This document shows, piece by piece, positions 49,469 to 57,226 of a stretch of 64,000 bases of DNA. Both the position numbers and the translations under genes were made by a program. The stretch comes from JBCCGR01 sp039029195 (GTDB lineage: Bacteria; Pseudomonadota; Alphaproteobacteria; Rhizobiales; Rhizobiaceae), in NCBI GenBank assembly GCA_039029195.1, contig JBCCGR010000006.1, forward strand, positions 1 through 64,000, in the 5' to 3' direction. The notes below the pieces were generated by a model. It saw only the letters and a list, made by a program, of their open reading frames with translations, was not told the DNA's origin and searched no databases. The number at the start of each line of letters is the position of its first letter. The stretch's first letter is position 1.

Positions 49469-49551
49469 AATCGGGAATTTGGCTACCCTTAAATTTCGGG
49501 AGCGCCAATTTACAGATTGTCATGGGGCAAAACCGAAGGGATATGATCGGC

Positions 49552-50643
49552 ATGTCGAGTGCAGTTCCCGCATTCAGTTCCGCATCGGATGATCAATCTT
49601 GGGCGACTTCATCAGACCAGTCTGCGCAACAGCAGCAATCTGGCGCGCAACAGCCATCAATGGAGGACATTCTCGCGTCCATCCGGCGGATCATCGACGA
49701 AGGTGCAAACTCCGCCCCCGACGCACCATCCCAGCCTGCCAACACCGATATGGGACAAAGACCAGGTGAAGTTGCACCGGACATTGCAGTCGCAGCGCCG
49801 GGACCGGCCCATAACTACTCCGCCGAGCAGGTTGCCGCCATGTTTGCGCAGCCGACACCGCAGCCCGCAGTCGAGCCGACAATTGAAACTCCTGCTGTCA
49901 CCGCCACGCTGCGCAAGGTTGGCATATCCCGGTCAGATATCACTCCCACGCCCATTGGCATGGAAGAACTTGCGGATCTTCTTGCCGATGCTCCAGAGGT
50001 GGTGAATATGCACACGGTTCGAAAGCGTGAACGGGTGCCTGGACTGGAAGAGCAGGCAGACTTTGTGGTCGAAGCCAGCACTGACGTCGTTACCGCGACA
50101 TCCTTCGGCATCGATAATTCTCACGCAAATCCGAATGTCGATCTGACCAAAGACCTGGAATTTCAGGAAGTTGCAAATTCAATTCCCGGCCCTGACGATC
50201 TGCCGCAAACCATTCAGGTGCAACCACAAACCGCATCAGTAGAGTTGCGTGAGCCGGAAGCCATCGAATTGTCACCGGGTGTTAACTCTGGCGATGTTGC
50301 ACCTGAACCAACAACGCCGATCTTTCGACTGCCTGAAACCGCCATCGTCCAGGATGTTGCGACTCACGTCCAGCAACCACCACAGGTGACGAATTGGCCA
50401 CCACAGACCCAGCCAGTGGCGATAAAGTCGGTTGAGTCAACACCATCTCAAATGCTGCCAGCCGCCGAAGCAGTCAAGGATTCGCTCTTGAACTCGCTGC
50501 TGGACGAAGGTGGCGATGCGCTTAGTGCTGGTGCGGAACGCCTGTTGCGACCCATTGTTCGCCAGTGGGTCGATGACAATCTCGCCACGATGGTGGAGCG
50601 TATCGTACGCGAAGAAATCGAGCGGATTTCTCAGGGCGAATAG
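49552..50643 (+). CDS. popZ: PopZ-family polar organising protein (DUF2497)
   Basis: About 363 residues of low-complexity, Pro/Gln/Ala-rich sequence between two conserved ends. The N-terminal end has SMEDILASIRRIIDEG, the PopZ client-binding helix. The C-terminal end has LNSLLDEGGDALSAG, LLRPIVRQWVDDNLATMVER and IVREEIERI, the self-assembly helices. The long linker is unusually long compared with Caulobacter PopZ. PopZ forms a microdomain at the cell pole that anchors the chromosome origin. Starts at 49522, 49543 and 49552 are possible; the last is chosen from spacing to gaaggg. valS follows as in other Rhizobiales. Confidence 0.88.
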   Translation: MSSAVPAFSSASDDQSWATSSDQSAQQQQSGAQQPSMEDILASIRRIIDEGANSAPDAPSQPANTDMGQRPGEVAPDIAVAAPGPAHNYSAEQVAAMFAQPTPQPAVEPTIETPAVTATLRKVGISRSDITPTPIGMEELADLLADAPEVVNMHTVRKRERVPGLEEQADFVVEASTDVVTATSFGIDNSHANPNVDLTKDLEFQEVANSIPGPDDLPQTIQVQPQTASVELREPEAIELSPGVNSGDVAPEPTTPIFRLPETAIVQDVATHVQQPPQVTNWPPQTQPVAIKSVESTPSQMLPAAEAVKDSLLNSLLDEGGDALSAGAERLLRPIVRQWVDDNLATMVERIVREEIERISQGE

Positions 50644-50752
50644 CGGCAAATCCTCCTGACGCTCCTAGCCACGCCCCTGTGCGGTTGACTTCGTCAATCG
50701 CATTCGATTTACACGCCTCCAACGCTTTTCATACTGATCAATCGGAGCAATC

Positions 50753-53575
50753 ATGCTCGAAAAAACCTATGATGCCGCCGCTGTAGAGCCGGGCATTGCA
50801 AAACTGTGGGACGAGGCCAACGCTTTCCGTGCCGGCGCCAATGCCAAGGATGGTGAAGATTCCTTCGCCATCGTGATACCGCCGCCAAACGTCACCGGTT
50901 CGCTGCATATGGGGCATGCGCTCAACAACACCTTGCAGGACGTTTTGATCCGCTTTGAACGCATGCGCGGCAAAAATGTACTGTGGCAACCCGGCATGGA
51001 CCATGCCGGCATAGCGACTCAAATGGTCGTGGAGCGCCAGTTGGCCGATCAGCAGATCAAACGCCACGACCTGGGACGCGAAGCCTTCATCGATAAGGTT
51101 TGGGACTGGAAAGCCGAATCCGGCGGCATGATCTTCAACCAGCTCAAGCGTCTGGGTGCGTCCTGCGATTGGAGCCGCGAGCGCTTCACGATGGATGAGG
51201 GGCTTTCAAAAGCCGTTCTGCATGTCTTTGTTTCGCTCTATCGCGAAGGACTGATTTATCGCGGCAAACGTCTGGTCAACTGGGACCCCAAGTTTGAAAC
51301 CGCGATTTCCGATCTCGAAGTGGAGAACATCGAGGTCGATGGCCACATGTGGCATTTCAAATACCCGCTCGCTGGTGGAGAGACCTACACATACGTTGAA
51401 AAGAACGAGGATGGTGAAGTTCTCCTCGAAGAGGAGCGCGACTATATATCCATCGCGACCACCCGACCGGAGACCATGCTGGGAGATGGTGCAGTTGCCG
51501 TGCATCCAACGGATGAACGTTATGCGCCAATCATCGGAAAACTATGTGAAATCCCAGTTGGCCCAAAAGAGCATCGTCGTCTGATCCCGATCATCACCGA
51601 CGACTATCCAGACCCGGAATTTGGCTCCGGTGCGGTCAAAATCACAGGCGCACACGACTTCAACGACTATGCGGTAGCGAAGCGCAACGCAATTCCACCC
51701 TATCGGCTGATGGATGAAAAGGCCGCAATGCGCAATGACGGCGAACCCTACGCGCAGGCCGCCAAGGCTGCGATGGACATCGTCAACTCGGGTGAGCTGC
51801 CGGACGAAAAGGCCATCGATTCCATCAATCTCGTGCCTGACGAATTTCGCGGGCTGGATCGGTTTGAAGCCCGCAAACGCGTTGTCGCGGACATCGACGC
51901 CGAAGGTCTGATGATCGAAATTGAAGATAAAAAGGTCATGCAGCCATTCGGTGACCGGTCCAACGTTGTTATTGAACCAATGCTGACTGATCAGTGGTTT
52001 GCCGATGCAAAGGTTTTGGCAGAACCGGCAATTGCATCCGTAAAGGAAGGCCGCACAAAGTTCGTCCCCAAGAGCTGGGAAAATACCTACTACAACTGGA
52101 TGGAAAACATCGAACCCTGGTGCATTTCGCGCCAGCTTTGGTGGGGCCATCGTATCCCTGCCTGGTACGGGCCGGACGATCGCATTTTTGTGGCAAGCAG
52201 CGCGGATGAGGCCGAGGCCGAGGCGCGGGCTCACTACGGTGAGGACGTGGACCTGCGCCGCGACGAAGATGTGCTCGACACCTGGTTTTCGTCGGCACTT
52301 TGGCCGTTTTCGACCCTCGGCTGGCCAGATCAGACCAAGGAACTGGAAACCTATTATCAGACCGATGTTCTGGTGACCGCGTTCGATATCATCTTCTTCT
52401 GGGTCGCCCGGATGATGATGATGGGGCTGCACTTCATGAAGGATGAAGATGGCAATCCTGTCGAGCCGTTTCACACGGTCTACATTCACGCACTTGTGCG
52501 CGACAAGGACGGGCAGAAAATGTCCAAGTCCAAAGGGAATGTTATTGATCCTCTGGAACTGATCGACGCCTATGGGGCTGATGCACTGCGCTTCACGCTT
52601 GCCATCATGGCAGCACAAGGGCGGGATGTTAAACTCGACACCAGCCGTGTCGAAGGCTATCGGAATTTTGGCACCAAACTTTGGAACGCCACCCGATTTG
52701 GCCAGATGAACGGTGTTGCCCGGTCGGAGAGCTTTGATCCAAATTCGACCAGAGCCAAGCTTAACCGCTGGATACTGAGCGAACTTTCCGTTGCGATCGC
52801 TGAAATCAGCGACGGAATTGAGAAGTTCCGTTTCAATGATGCCGCCGCCGCGGCTTACCGTTTTGTCTGGAACACCTACTGCGACTGGTATCTGGAATTG
52901 TTGAAGCCGGTGTTTTCGTCTGATGATGAAAATGCAAAGGCCGAATCGCAATCATGTGCGGGCTATGTGCTCGACCAAATCTACAAGCTCTTGCATCCGT
53001 TCATGCCGTTCATGACCGAGGAATTGTGGGCCAAAACCGGTGGAACCGGTCTATTGTGCCACGCAGCGTGGCCCGAGGCGCCGCTTTCTGACACATCAGC
53101 CGCCAGTGAAATCAACTGGCTGATCGAGCTCGTGACATCGGTGCGATCCGTCAAGGCAGAGATGAACATCAAGCCGTCAATGACGCTGCCGTTGGTCATC
53201 GTGAATGCCAGTGAGGAAACCCGCGCTCGCGTGGAACGCCAGATGGCGGCAATTCAACGCCTTGCCCGGATCGAAAGCGTTGCGCACGCCGATTCTGCGC
53301 CGGAGGCGTCGGCTCAAATCGTGCTGGGTGAAACCACACTGTGTCTGCCGTTGGCCGGATATGTGGACTTTTCCGACGAAATCGCGCGGCTTGAAAAAGA
53401 ACTGGCGGGGCTGGAAAAAGACATCAACCAGAACGCCGGCAAGCTCAAAAATGAGAAGTTTGTCGCCAACGCACCCGAAACCGTGGTTGCTGAAACGCGA
53501 GAGCGGCTCACCGATGCGGAAAACAAGAAATCAAAGGTGCTGGAAGCTCTGGAGCGGGTTAAATCCTTCGCCTAA
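50753..53575 (+). CDS. valS: Valyl-tRNA synthetase
   Basis: A 940-residue class I aminoacyl-tRNA synthetase. HIGH is PPPNVTGSLHMGHAL near residue 45, KMSKS is KMSKSKGNVIDPL near 590, and the editing domain with ATTRPETMLGD is near 240. The C-terminal coiled coil (EIARLEKELAGLEKDINQNA) is typical of ValRS. It charges tRNA-Val. The ATG at 50753 has gatcggagc upstream. The stop is followed by a 9-bp stem (53589-53617), shared with the convergent P450. Confidence 0.97.
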   Translation: MLEKTYDAAAVEPGIAKLWDEANAFRAGANAKDGEDSFAIVIPPPNVTGSLHMGHALNNTLQDVLIRFERMRGKNVLWQPGMDHAGIATQMVVERQLADQQIKRHDLGREAFIDKVWDWKAESGGMIFNQLKRLGASCDWSRERFTMDEGLSKAVLHVFVSLYREGLIYRGKRLVNWDPKFETAISDLEVENIEVDGHMWHFKYPLAGGETYTYVEKNEDGEVLLEEERDYISIATTRPETMLGDGAVAVHPTDERYAPIIGKLCEIPVGPKEHRRLIPIITDDYPDPEFGSGAVKITGAHDFNDYAVAKRNAIPPYRLMDEKAAMRNDGEPYAQAAKAAMDIVNSGELPDEKAIDSINLVPDEFRGLDRFEARKRVVADIDAEGLMIEIEDKKVMQPFGDRSNVVIEPMLTDQWFADAKVLAEPAIASVKEGRTKFVPKSWENTYYNWMENIEPWCISRQLWWGHRIPAWYGPDDRIFVASSADEAEAEARAHYGEDVDLRRDEDVLDTWFSSALWPFSTLGWPDQTKELETYYQTDVLVTAFDIIFFWVARMMMMGLHFMKDEDGNPVEPFHTVYIHALVRDKDGQKMSKSKGNVIDPLELIDAYGADALRFTLAIMAAQGRDVKLDTSRVEGYRNFGTKLWNATRFGQMNGVARSESFDPNSTRAKLNRWILSELSVAIAEISDGIEKFRFNDAAAAAYRFVWNTYCDWYLELLKPVFSSDDENAKAESQSCAGYVLDQIYKLLHPFMPFMTEELWAKTGGTGLLCHAAWPEAPLSDTSAASEINWLIELVTSVRSVKAEMNIKPSMTLPLVIVNASEETRARVERQMAAIQRLARIESVAHADSAPEASAQIVLGETTLCLPLAGYVDFSDEIARLEKELAGLEKDINQNAGKLKNEKFVANAPETVVAETRERLTDAENKKSKVLEALERVKSFA

Positions 53576-53588
53576 AGATTTCCTGGCT

Positions 53589-53617
53589 CGGGCGTTGCGA
53601 AATTTCACCAACGCCCG
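53589..53617. terminator. Stem between valS and the converging P450 gene
   Basis: CGGGCGTTG and CAACGCCCG form a perfect 9-bp stem around an 11-base loop, 14 bases after the valS stop. There is no T-run, so it may act mainly as a bidirectional transcript end or 3' protection element. Confidence 0.55.
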
Positions 53618-53651
53618 GCTGTCAGAAGCGGTCAACGCCGAGAATCTAGGT

Positions 53652-54821
53652 TCAGACGTCCCACTCAACGTCAAGGCGCAAGGGTCCGCGGAATGCCCAG
53701 CCAGCAAATGGGACATCTGCGCCGGCCTTGAGACGAAGACCTTTTAGGCGATCAAAGGCGAAGGGTAGGGCAACATCCGAGATCAATGAACGCGAAGCCC
53801 AGGCTCCGGCACAAAAATGTGGGCCAGCACCAAACGGAATGCTTTTGGCCGTATCCCGATCGACAATGTAGCTGTCCGGATCCTCGAATATTTCCTCATC
53901 CCGGTTTGCGGAGCCGAACAGGAAAAACACCTTGTCTTCAGGTTCAAATGTAACCCCGCCGTAGGTGTGTTCGGCTGCAACACGGCGGGGGGACATTCCA
54001 ATTGGAGAGATCCAACGGGCATATTCCTCAAAGGCCTGCTGCCATCTTGCAGCGCCCGAGCGCACTTTTTCCAGTTCAGCAGGATGGGTGGTCAGTGCCC
54101 AAATGCAGCCAGCAATGGCGTCCCGTGGCTCGTTCTGGCCGCCGCTGATGGCAAGTTTGATGTTGGCCCGCACACTGTCCATGGGCTGGCCGGCACGTGT
54201 CAACACGCTCAACATGCTGGAATCAAGCTCTGCCTCAACAATGGGTAAACGTTCATCGATGGCCGCATCGATCTCTGCAGTGGCCGCATGGCATCGGGCT
54301 TCAGTTTCAGGATCACCAGCAAAATTCGAAACCCCATCGATCATCGCCTGTGAACAATGATCCAAACGGTGAAACGGCATGTTCTTCAGGCCCGTGATTG
54401 CACGCAGAGCATGGGCCGACAAAGGCATCGCATATTCGGACACGAGATCTGCGTGTCCCTTTCCCTCGATCTCGTCGAGCAGCGCATTTGCATCTTGTGC
54501 GAACTGCTTTGACCATTCGTCCCGGACAGTTTTTGGCGAAACAGTTGGAAACATTGCCCGGCGCTCGACCATATGATCGTCGCCATCCTTGCGCATCATA
54601 TTGTGCCCCATCATCACGTTCATCAGGCCGTTGGGCTGGTGGGAACTGAAGACTTCGATGTTCTTTTCACAAACAACGATGTCGTCGCGACGGCTCATGG
54701 CGATGCCACCGAGCTGTTGAATGAACGCAATCGGGGCTTCGCCGCGCAGTTTCTTGAGCGTGGGATAGGGATCGGCGGTGAACGCCGCCATATCCACATC
54801 CACAACAGGCGCGTTTTTCAT
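53652..54821 (-). CDS. Cytochrome P450 lacking the I-helix threonine
   Basis: A 389-residue soluble P450 with a normal haem loop (FGAGPHFCAG at 330-339, Cys337) and ExxR (E266/R269). The I-helix segment reads SGGQNEPRDA at 226-235, where AGxET/DT is usual, so the Thr that delivers protons to bound oxygen is missing and Glu-Pro replaces the acid-alcohol pair. Members of this subgroup exist but their reactions are mostly unknown. GGAGG six bases before the ATG at 54821 fixes the start; earlier in-frame starts at 54857 and 54869 are unlikely. The gene is divergent from a PilZ gene and unlinked to any ferredoxin. Confidence 0.88.
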   Translation of the reverse strand: MKNAPVVDVDMAAFTADPYPTLKKLRGEAPIAFIQQLGGIAMSRRDDIVVCEKNIEVFSSHQPNGLMNVMMGHNMMRKDGDDHMVERRAMFPTVSPKTVRDEWSKQFAQDANALLDEIEGKGHADLVSEYAMPLSAHALRAITGLKNMPFHRLDHCSQAMIDGVSNFAGDPETEARCHAATAEIDAAIDERLPIVEAELDSSMLSVLTRAGQPMDSVRANIKLAISGGQNEPRDAIAGCIWALTTHPAELEKVRSGAARWQQAFEEYARWISPIGMSPRRVAAEHTYGGVTFEPEDKVFFLFGSANRDEEIFEDPDSYIVDRDTAKSIPFGAGPHFCAGAWASRSLISDVALPFAFDRLKGLRLKAGADVPFAGWAFRGPLRLDVEWDV

Positions 54822-54945
54822 GTCGGTCTCCTCCACCAGATTTGTTGCTTTGTTCATTAATGATGGCACAGGACTTGCGACCCGTAAACACGGTTAAAAA
54901 TCCGTTTCAGATTGAAACAGATATGGCAGTGGAAGGAGCGGTATC

Positions 54946-55260
54946 ATGCAAACCTTGCAAGGTGAAGATCGGCAATCATTGGCGCCGGATCGGCGGGTTG
55001 CGCGACGTACAAGGCAATTGAAATCGGGTCGCATGATTTTCAACGATGCATCAAGCACGCTCGATTGCACGATACGGGACGCGACGCGGGAGGGGGCCAG
55101 ATTGCAGCTAGATGCCAGCCACCGCGTGCCCAAGGTTTTTGATCTGGTGTGGGTGCAACGGGGTTCTGCGCGCAGGTGCGAAGTCGTGTGGCGCGGTGGC
55201 AATCAGATCGGTGTAAAGTTCGACCCGGAAAAGTTTCGCGAAAACGATCTGCCGCGCTGA
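54946..55260 (+). CDS. PilZ-domain protein
   Basis: A 104-residue single-domain protein. The PilZ start RRTRQLKSGRMIFND follows a short basic N-terminus (APDRRVARRTRQ), and the C-terminal part has RCEVVWRGGNQIGVKF, the usual strand pair. The cyclic-di-GMP ligands RxxxR and (N/D)xSxxG are imperfect (RDATREGARLQL), so binding is uncertain. It may respond to cyclic di-GMP in motility or surface regulation. AGGAG lies eight bases before the ATG. Confidence 0.82.
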   Translation: MQTLQGEDRQSLAPDRRVARRTRQLKSGRMIFNDASSTLDCTIRDATREGARLQLDASHRVPKVFDLVWVQRGSARRCEVVWRGGNQIGVKFDPEKFRENDLPR

Positions 55261-55350
55261 GGGCCATTTAGGACCTTGCTGGCCGATCAGCCGGATTGAG
55301 GCCGGTGAGTTTGCCCTACCATTAGACTAGTGTGCTCTGTTGGCAGGTGA

Positions 55351-56157
55351 CTAGCGCGAGACCTGAAAATGAATGTGGTCGTCATGTCTTGCGGCGCGGC
55401 ACCCTTGAAACCTTATCGCTGGAGCGGTGATCCCAAATCGGTGCTTCAGGTGCGGTTCAACAAACAGTTTATCAACACCGAATGTCGCACCTTCACTGGC
55501 AAGCCATTCGGAGGCGTCTTTGGTCCGTGCCTCATCCAGCGCCAAAGGCGCGAACCATGATTGCAGAAAGTCCAGGTCCCATCTGAGGGTAATCAAATCG
55601 TTTCGACCCTCACATGGCTGAGGTGAATCTGCCAACGGCTGCTCAAACGCGAAATAACCAATCGGAGATCTGGTCCGCACAGTTGGTGATCCCGCTTCGT
55701 CCAGGTACCAGAACGCTAGATCGAGCTTTCGCCCATCGCGATGTGAGAGGTGTGGTAGCAGCGGAAATCCGTCGACGTAGGGAAACCCTGCGTCCAGAGT
55801 CAGCGTTTTGGTTCCCGGAAATTTTTCGCTCATATGCGCTGCAAGCGCTTCCGCCGCCGTTGCGAGTTTCGGGGTCGCATAGTGCCGGTTTAAGGCGCAG
55901 TACATGACCGATTGGGATTGGAGAGATGTGTTCGATGAAGGGAGACAGGGAAGGGGAATCCGGCCAAACATTGGGGCTATGGCAAGGTTTGCAGCCCAGA
56001 TGGCTGCATAGGCAAGCACAAACACTGACGTCCCAGCGATCCAGCGGTTTCTCAATCGACGCGCGGTAAAAACAGCCGCGACATACGCAACGCCACCGGT
56101 CTGACTGACCAGCGTTAACACCAAAAACCCGGCAATGTGAACTGCAATCCAGAACAT
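55351..56157 (-). CDS. Membrane-anchored LAS-type (MepA/VanX-like) metallopeptidase candidate
   Basis: A 268-residue protein with two N-terminal hydrophobic segments (MFWIAVHIAGFLVLTL and a second around TSVFVLAYAAIWAANLAIA), then a soluble region. It carries His-x6-Asp in SHRDGRKLDLAF (H139, D146) and His-x-His in DDHIHFQ (H261, H263), the zinc-ligand pattern of the lysostaphin/DD-peptidase/hedgehog (LAS) fold. Overall similarity to named peptidases is low, so activity is a prediction. If real, it would cut peptidoglycan peptides in the periplasm. Last gene of the minus-strand operon headed by the [2Fe-2S] subunit at 59930; the role there is unknown. Confidence 0.5.
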   Translation of the reverse strand: MFWIAVHIAGFLVLTLVSQTGGVAYVAAVFTARRLRNRWIAGTSVFVLAYAAIWAANLAIAPMFGRIPLPCLPSSNTSLQSQSVMYCALNRHYATPKLATAAEALAAHMSEKFPGTKTLTLDAGFPYVDGFPLLPHLSHRDGRKLDLAFWYLDEAGSPTVRTRSPIGYFAFEQPLADSPQPCEGRNDLITLRWDLDFLQSWFAPLALDEARTKDASEWLASEGATFGVDKLFVEPHLKHRFGITAPAIRFQGCRAARHDDHIHFQVSR

Positions 56158-56223
56158 CAACGCCGTTTAGCGCACCAACACTGGGTTGCACAACGAGTGA
56201 GTTACTCCAACCCGTATTTTTGC

Positions 56224-56577
56224 CTAAGCAACAACCCTACCGCGCCAGATGGAGGCGAAAAGGATCAACAGAACGATCAAATCAATGACGATGAAGATGT
56301 AGCTCAACCAAACCGGTACCGTTCCGGAGCCAAGCGTGATGTAAGCGGCCAGAATGCCAACAAGTGTCACAAGAAACGCCAGATAACGTATTTTGGGGAT
56401 GCCAAAGTGCAGCGCCAGGCCAAGCACGAGGTACACCACCCCGAAACCAATGACCGCCATGGTTCCACTGGTCCATCCGCCAACAATCCACGACAGGCAA
56501 TGAAGAATGCCTGTCAGAATGAGCAACTGGCCAGCCATCTTTAATCCGCCCGCAAGGGCCTGTGGTGCTTTTGCCAT
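56224..56577 (-). CDS. Small four-span membrane protein (hypothetical)
   Basis: A 117-residue protein with four predicted membrane spans and very few charged residues. Segments include LLILTGILHCLSWIVGGW and VYLVLGLALHFGIP. AAGGAG before the ATG at 56577 fixes the start; a longer reading from 56625 is unlikely. It resembles small membrane proteins of unknown function and lies 12 bases from the cytochrome gene. It may anchor or assist the cytochrome and oxidoreductase, but no motif supports this. Confidence 0.75.
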   Translation of the reverse strand: MAKAPQALAGGLKMAGQLLILTGILHCLSWIVGGWTSGTMAVIGFGVVYLVLGLALHFGIPKIRYLAFLVTLVGILAAYITLGSGTVPVWLSYIFIVIDLIVLLILFASIWRGRVVA

Positions 56578-56588
56578 CTTGTTGCTCC

Positions 56589-57215
56589 TTATTCCGAAGG
56601 GCAGGGAGTACCTGCCGCTGCCCACCGCATCAGATTATCCATGGTTTCCTGCAATGAATAGGGCGCGGGCTCCCGGCCACCGCCCGGGTTCCATGCCCAA
56701 CGAAGGATTTTGTCGTGACCAAGATGGCCCGCAATCTCTTTGATCGTCATGTTGCCGTTGCGGGCTGGATCTCTCAGCTGCTGACAGACATAGTCTGACG
56801 TCCGGCCGAACCAGGCGGCGCCTCTCGGTGCCAATTGCCAGCCGCTTGCGACGCGCGGTGCGGCATGAGGAATGGCGTTCGGATTGGCCTCACCTTCATA
56901 AGGCGCGGTGTGGCAGGTGCCACACGGCAGTCCTTCCGCACCAATTCGGCTCGCACCTGCATTGATGTTCATGCCGTGCGGTCGTGCCTTGCCATAGCTT
57001 GGACCTGACCACATCGGAGTGTCGTTGGGTGCATGGCAGTTCGAACAGCGTGGGTGGGATGCCACTTCATAAAACTTTTGCCAGTTTGTCAGACCGTCTT
57101 CTTTTGACACCGAACCAGCCTCAAACTCATTCACCACATGGCTCGCTTCGTTGGCAGCGAAAGAGACTGCGGTGCCAGCTCCGATGACGGCCGCCACCAG
57201 TATGAACTTCCTCAT
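56589..57215 (-). CDS. Periplasmic dihaem cytochrome c of oxidoreductase operon
   Basis: A 208-residue protein with a signal peptide (MRKFILVAAVIGAGTAVSFA) and two CxxCH haem motifs, CSNCH at 57-61 and CGTCH at 98-102. The C-terminal part has MDNLMRWAAAGTPCPSE. It is likely the electron acceptor for the molybdenum hydroxylase encoded immediately upstream, transferring electrons to the respiratory chain. TGAGG nine bases before the ATG at 57215 supports that start. A TTG at 57230 overlapping the upstream gene is possible. Confidence 0.85.
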   Translation of the reverse strand: MRKFILVAAVIGAGTAVSFAANEASHVVNEFEAGSVSKEDGLTNWQKFYEVASHPRCSNCHAPNDTPMWSGPSYGKARPHGMNINAGASRIGAEGLPCGTCHTAPYEGEANPNAIPHAAPRVASGWQLAPRGAAWFGRTSDYVCQQLRDPARNGNMTIKEIAGHLGHDKILRWAWNPGGGREPAPYSLQETMDNLMRWAAAGTPCPSE

Positions 57216-57226
57216 ATCTGCAATCC

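Noticed and set aside
51542..52951. 469-codon antisense frame opposite valS
   Set aside because: Shadow of valS caused by GC-rich codon use; valS is intact with HIGH and KMSKS motifs and this frame has no recognisable domain.
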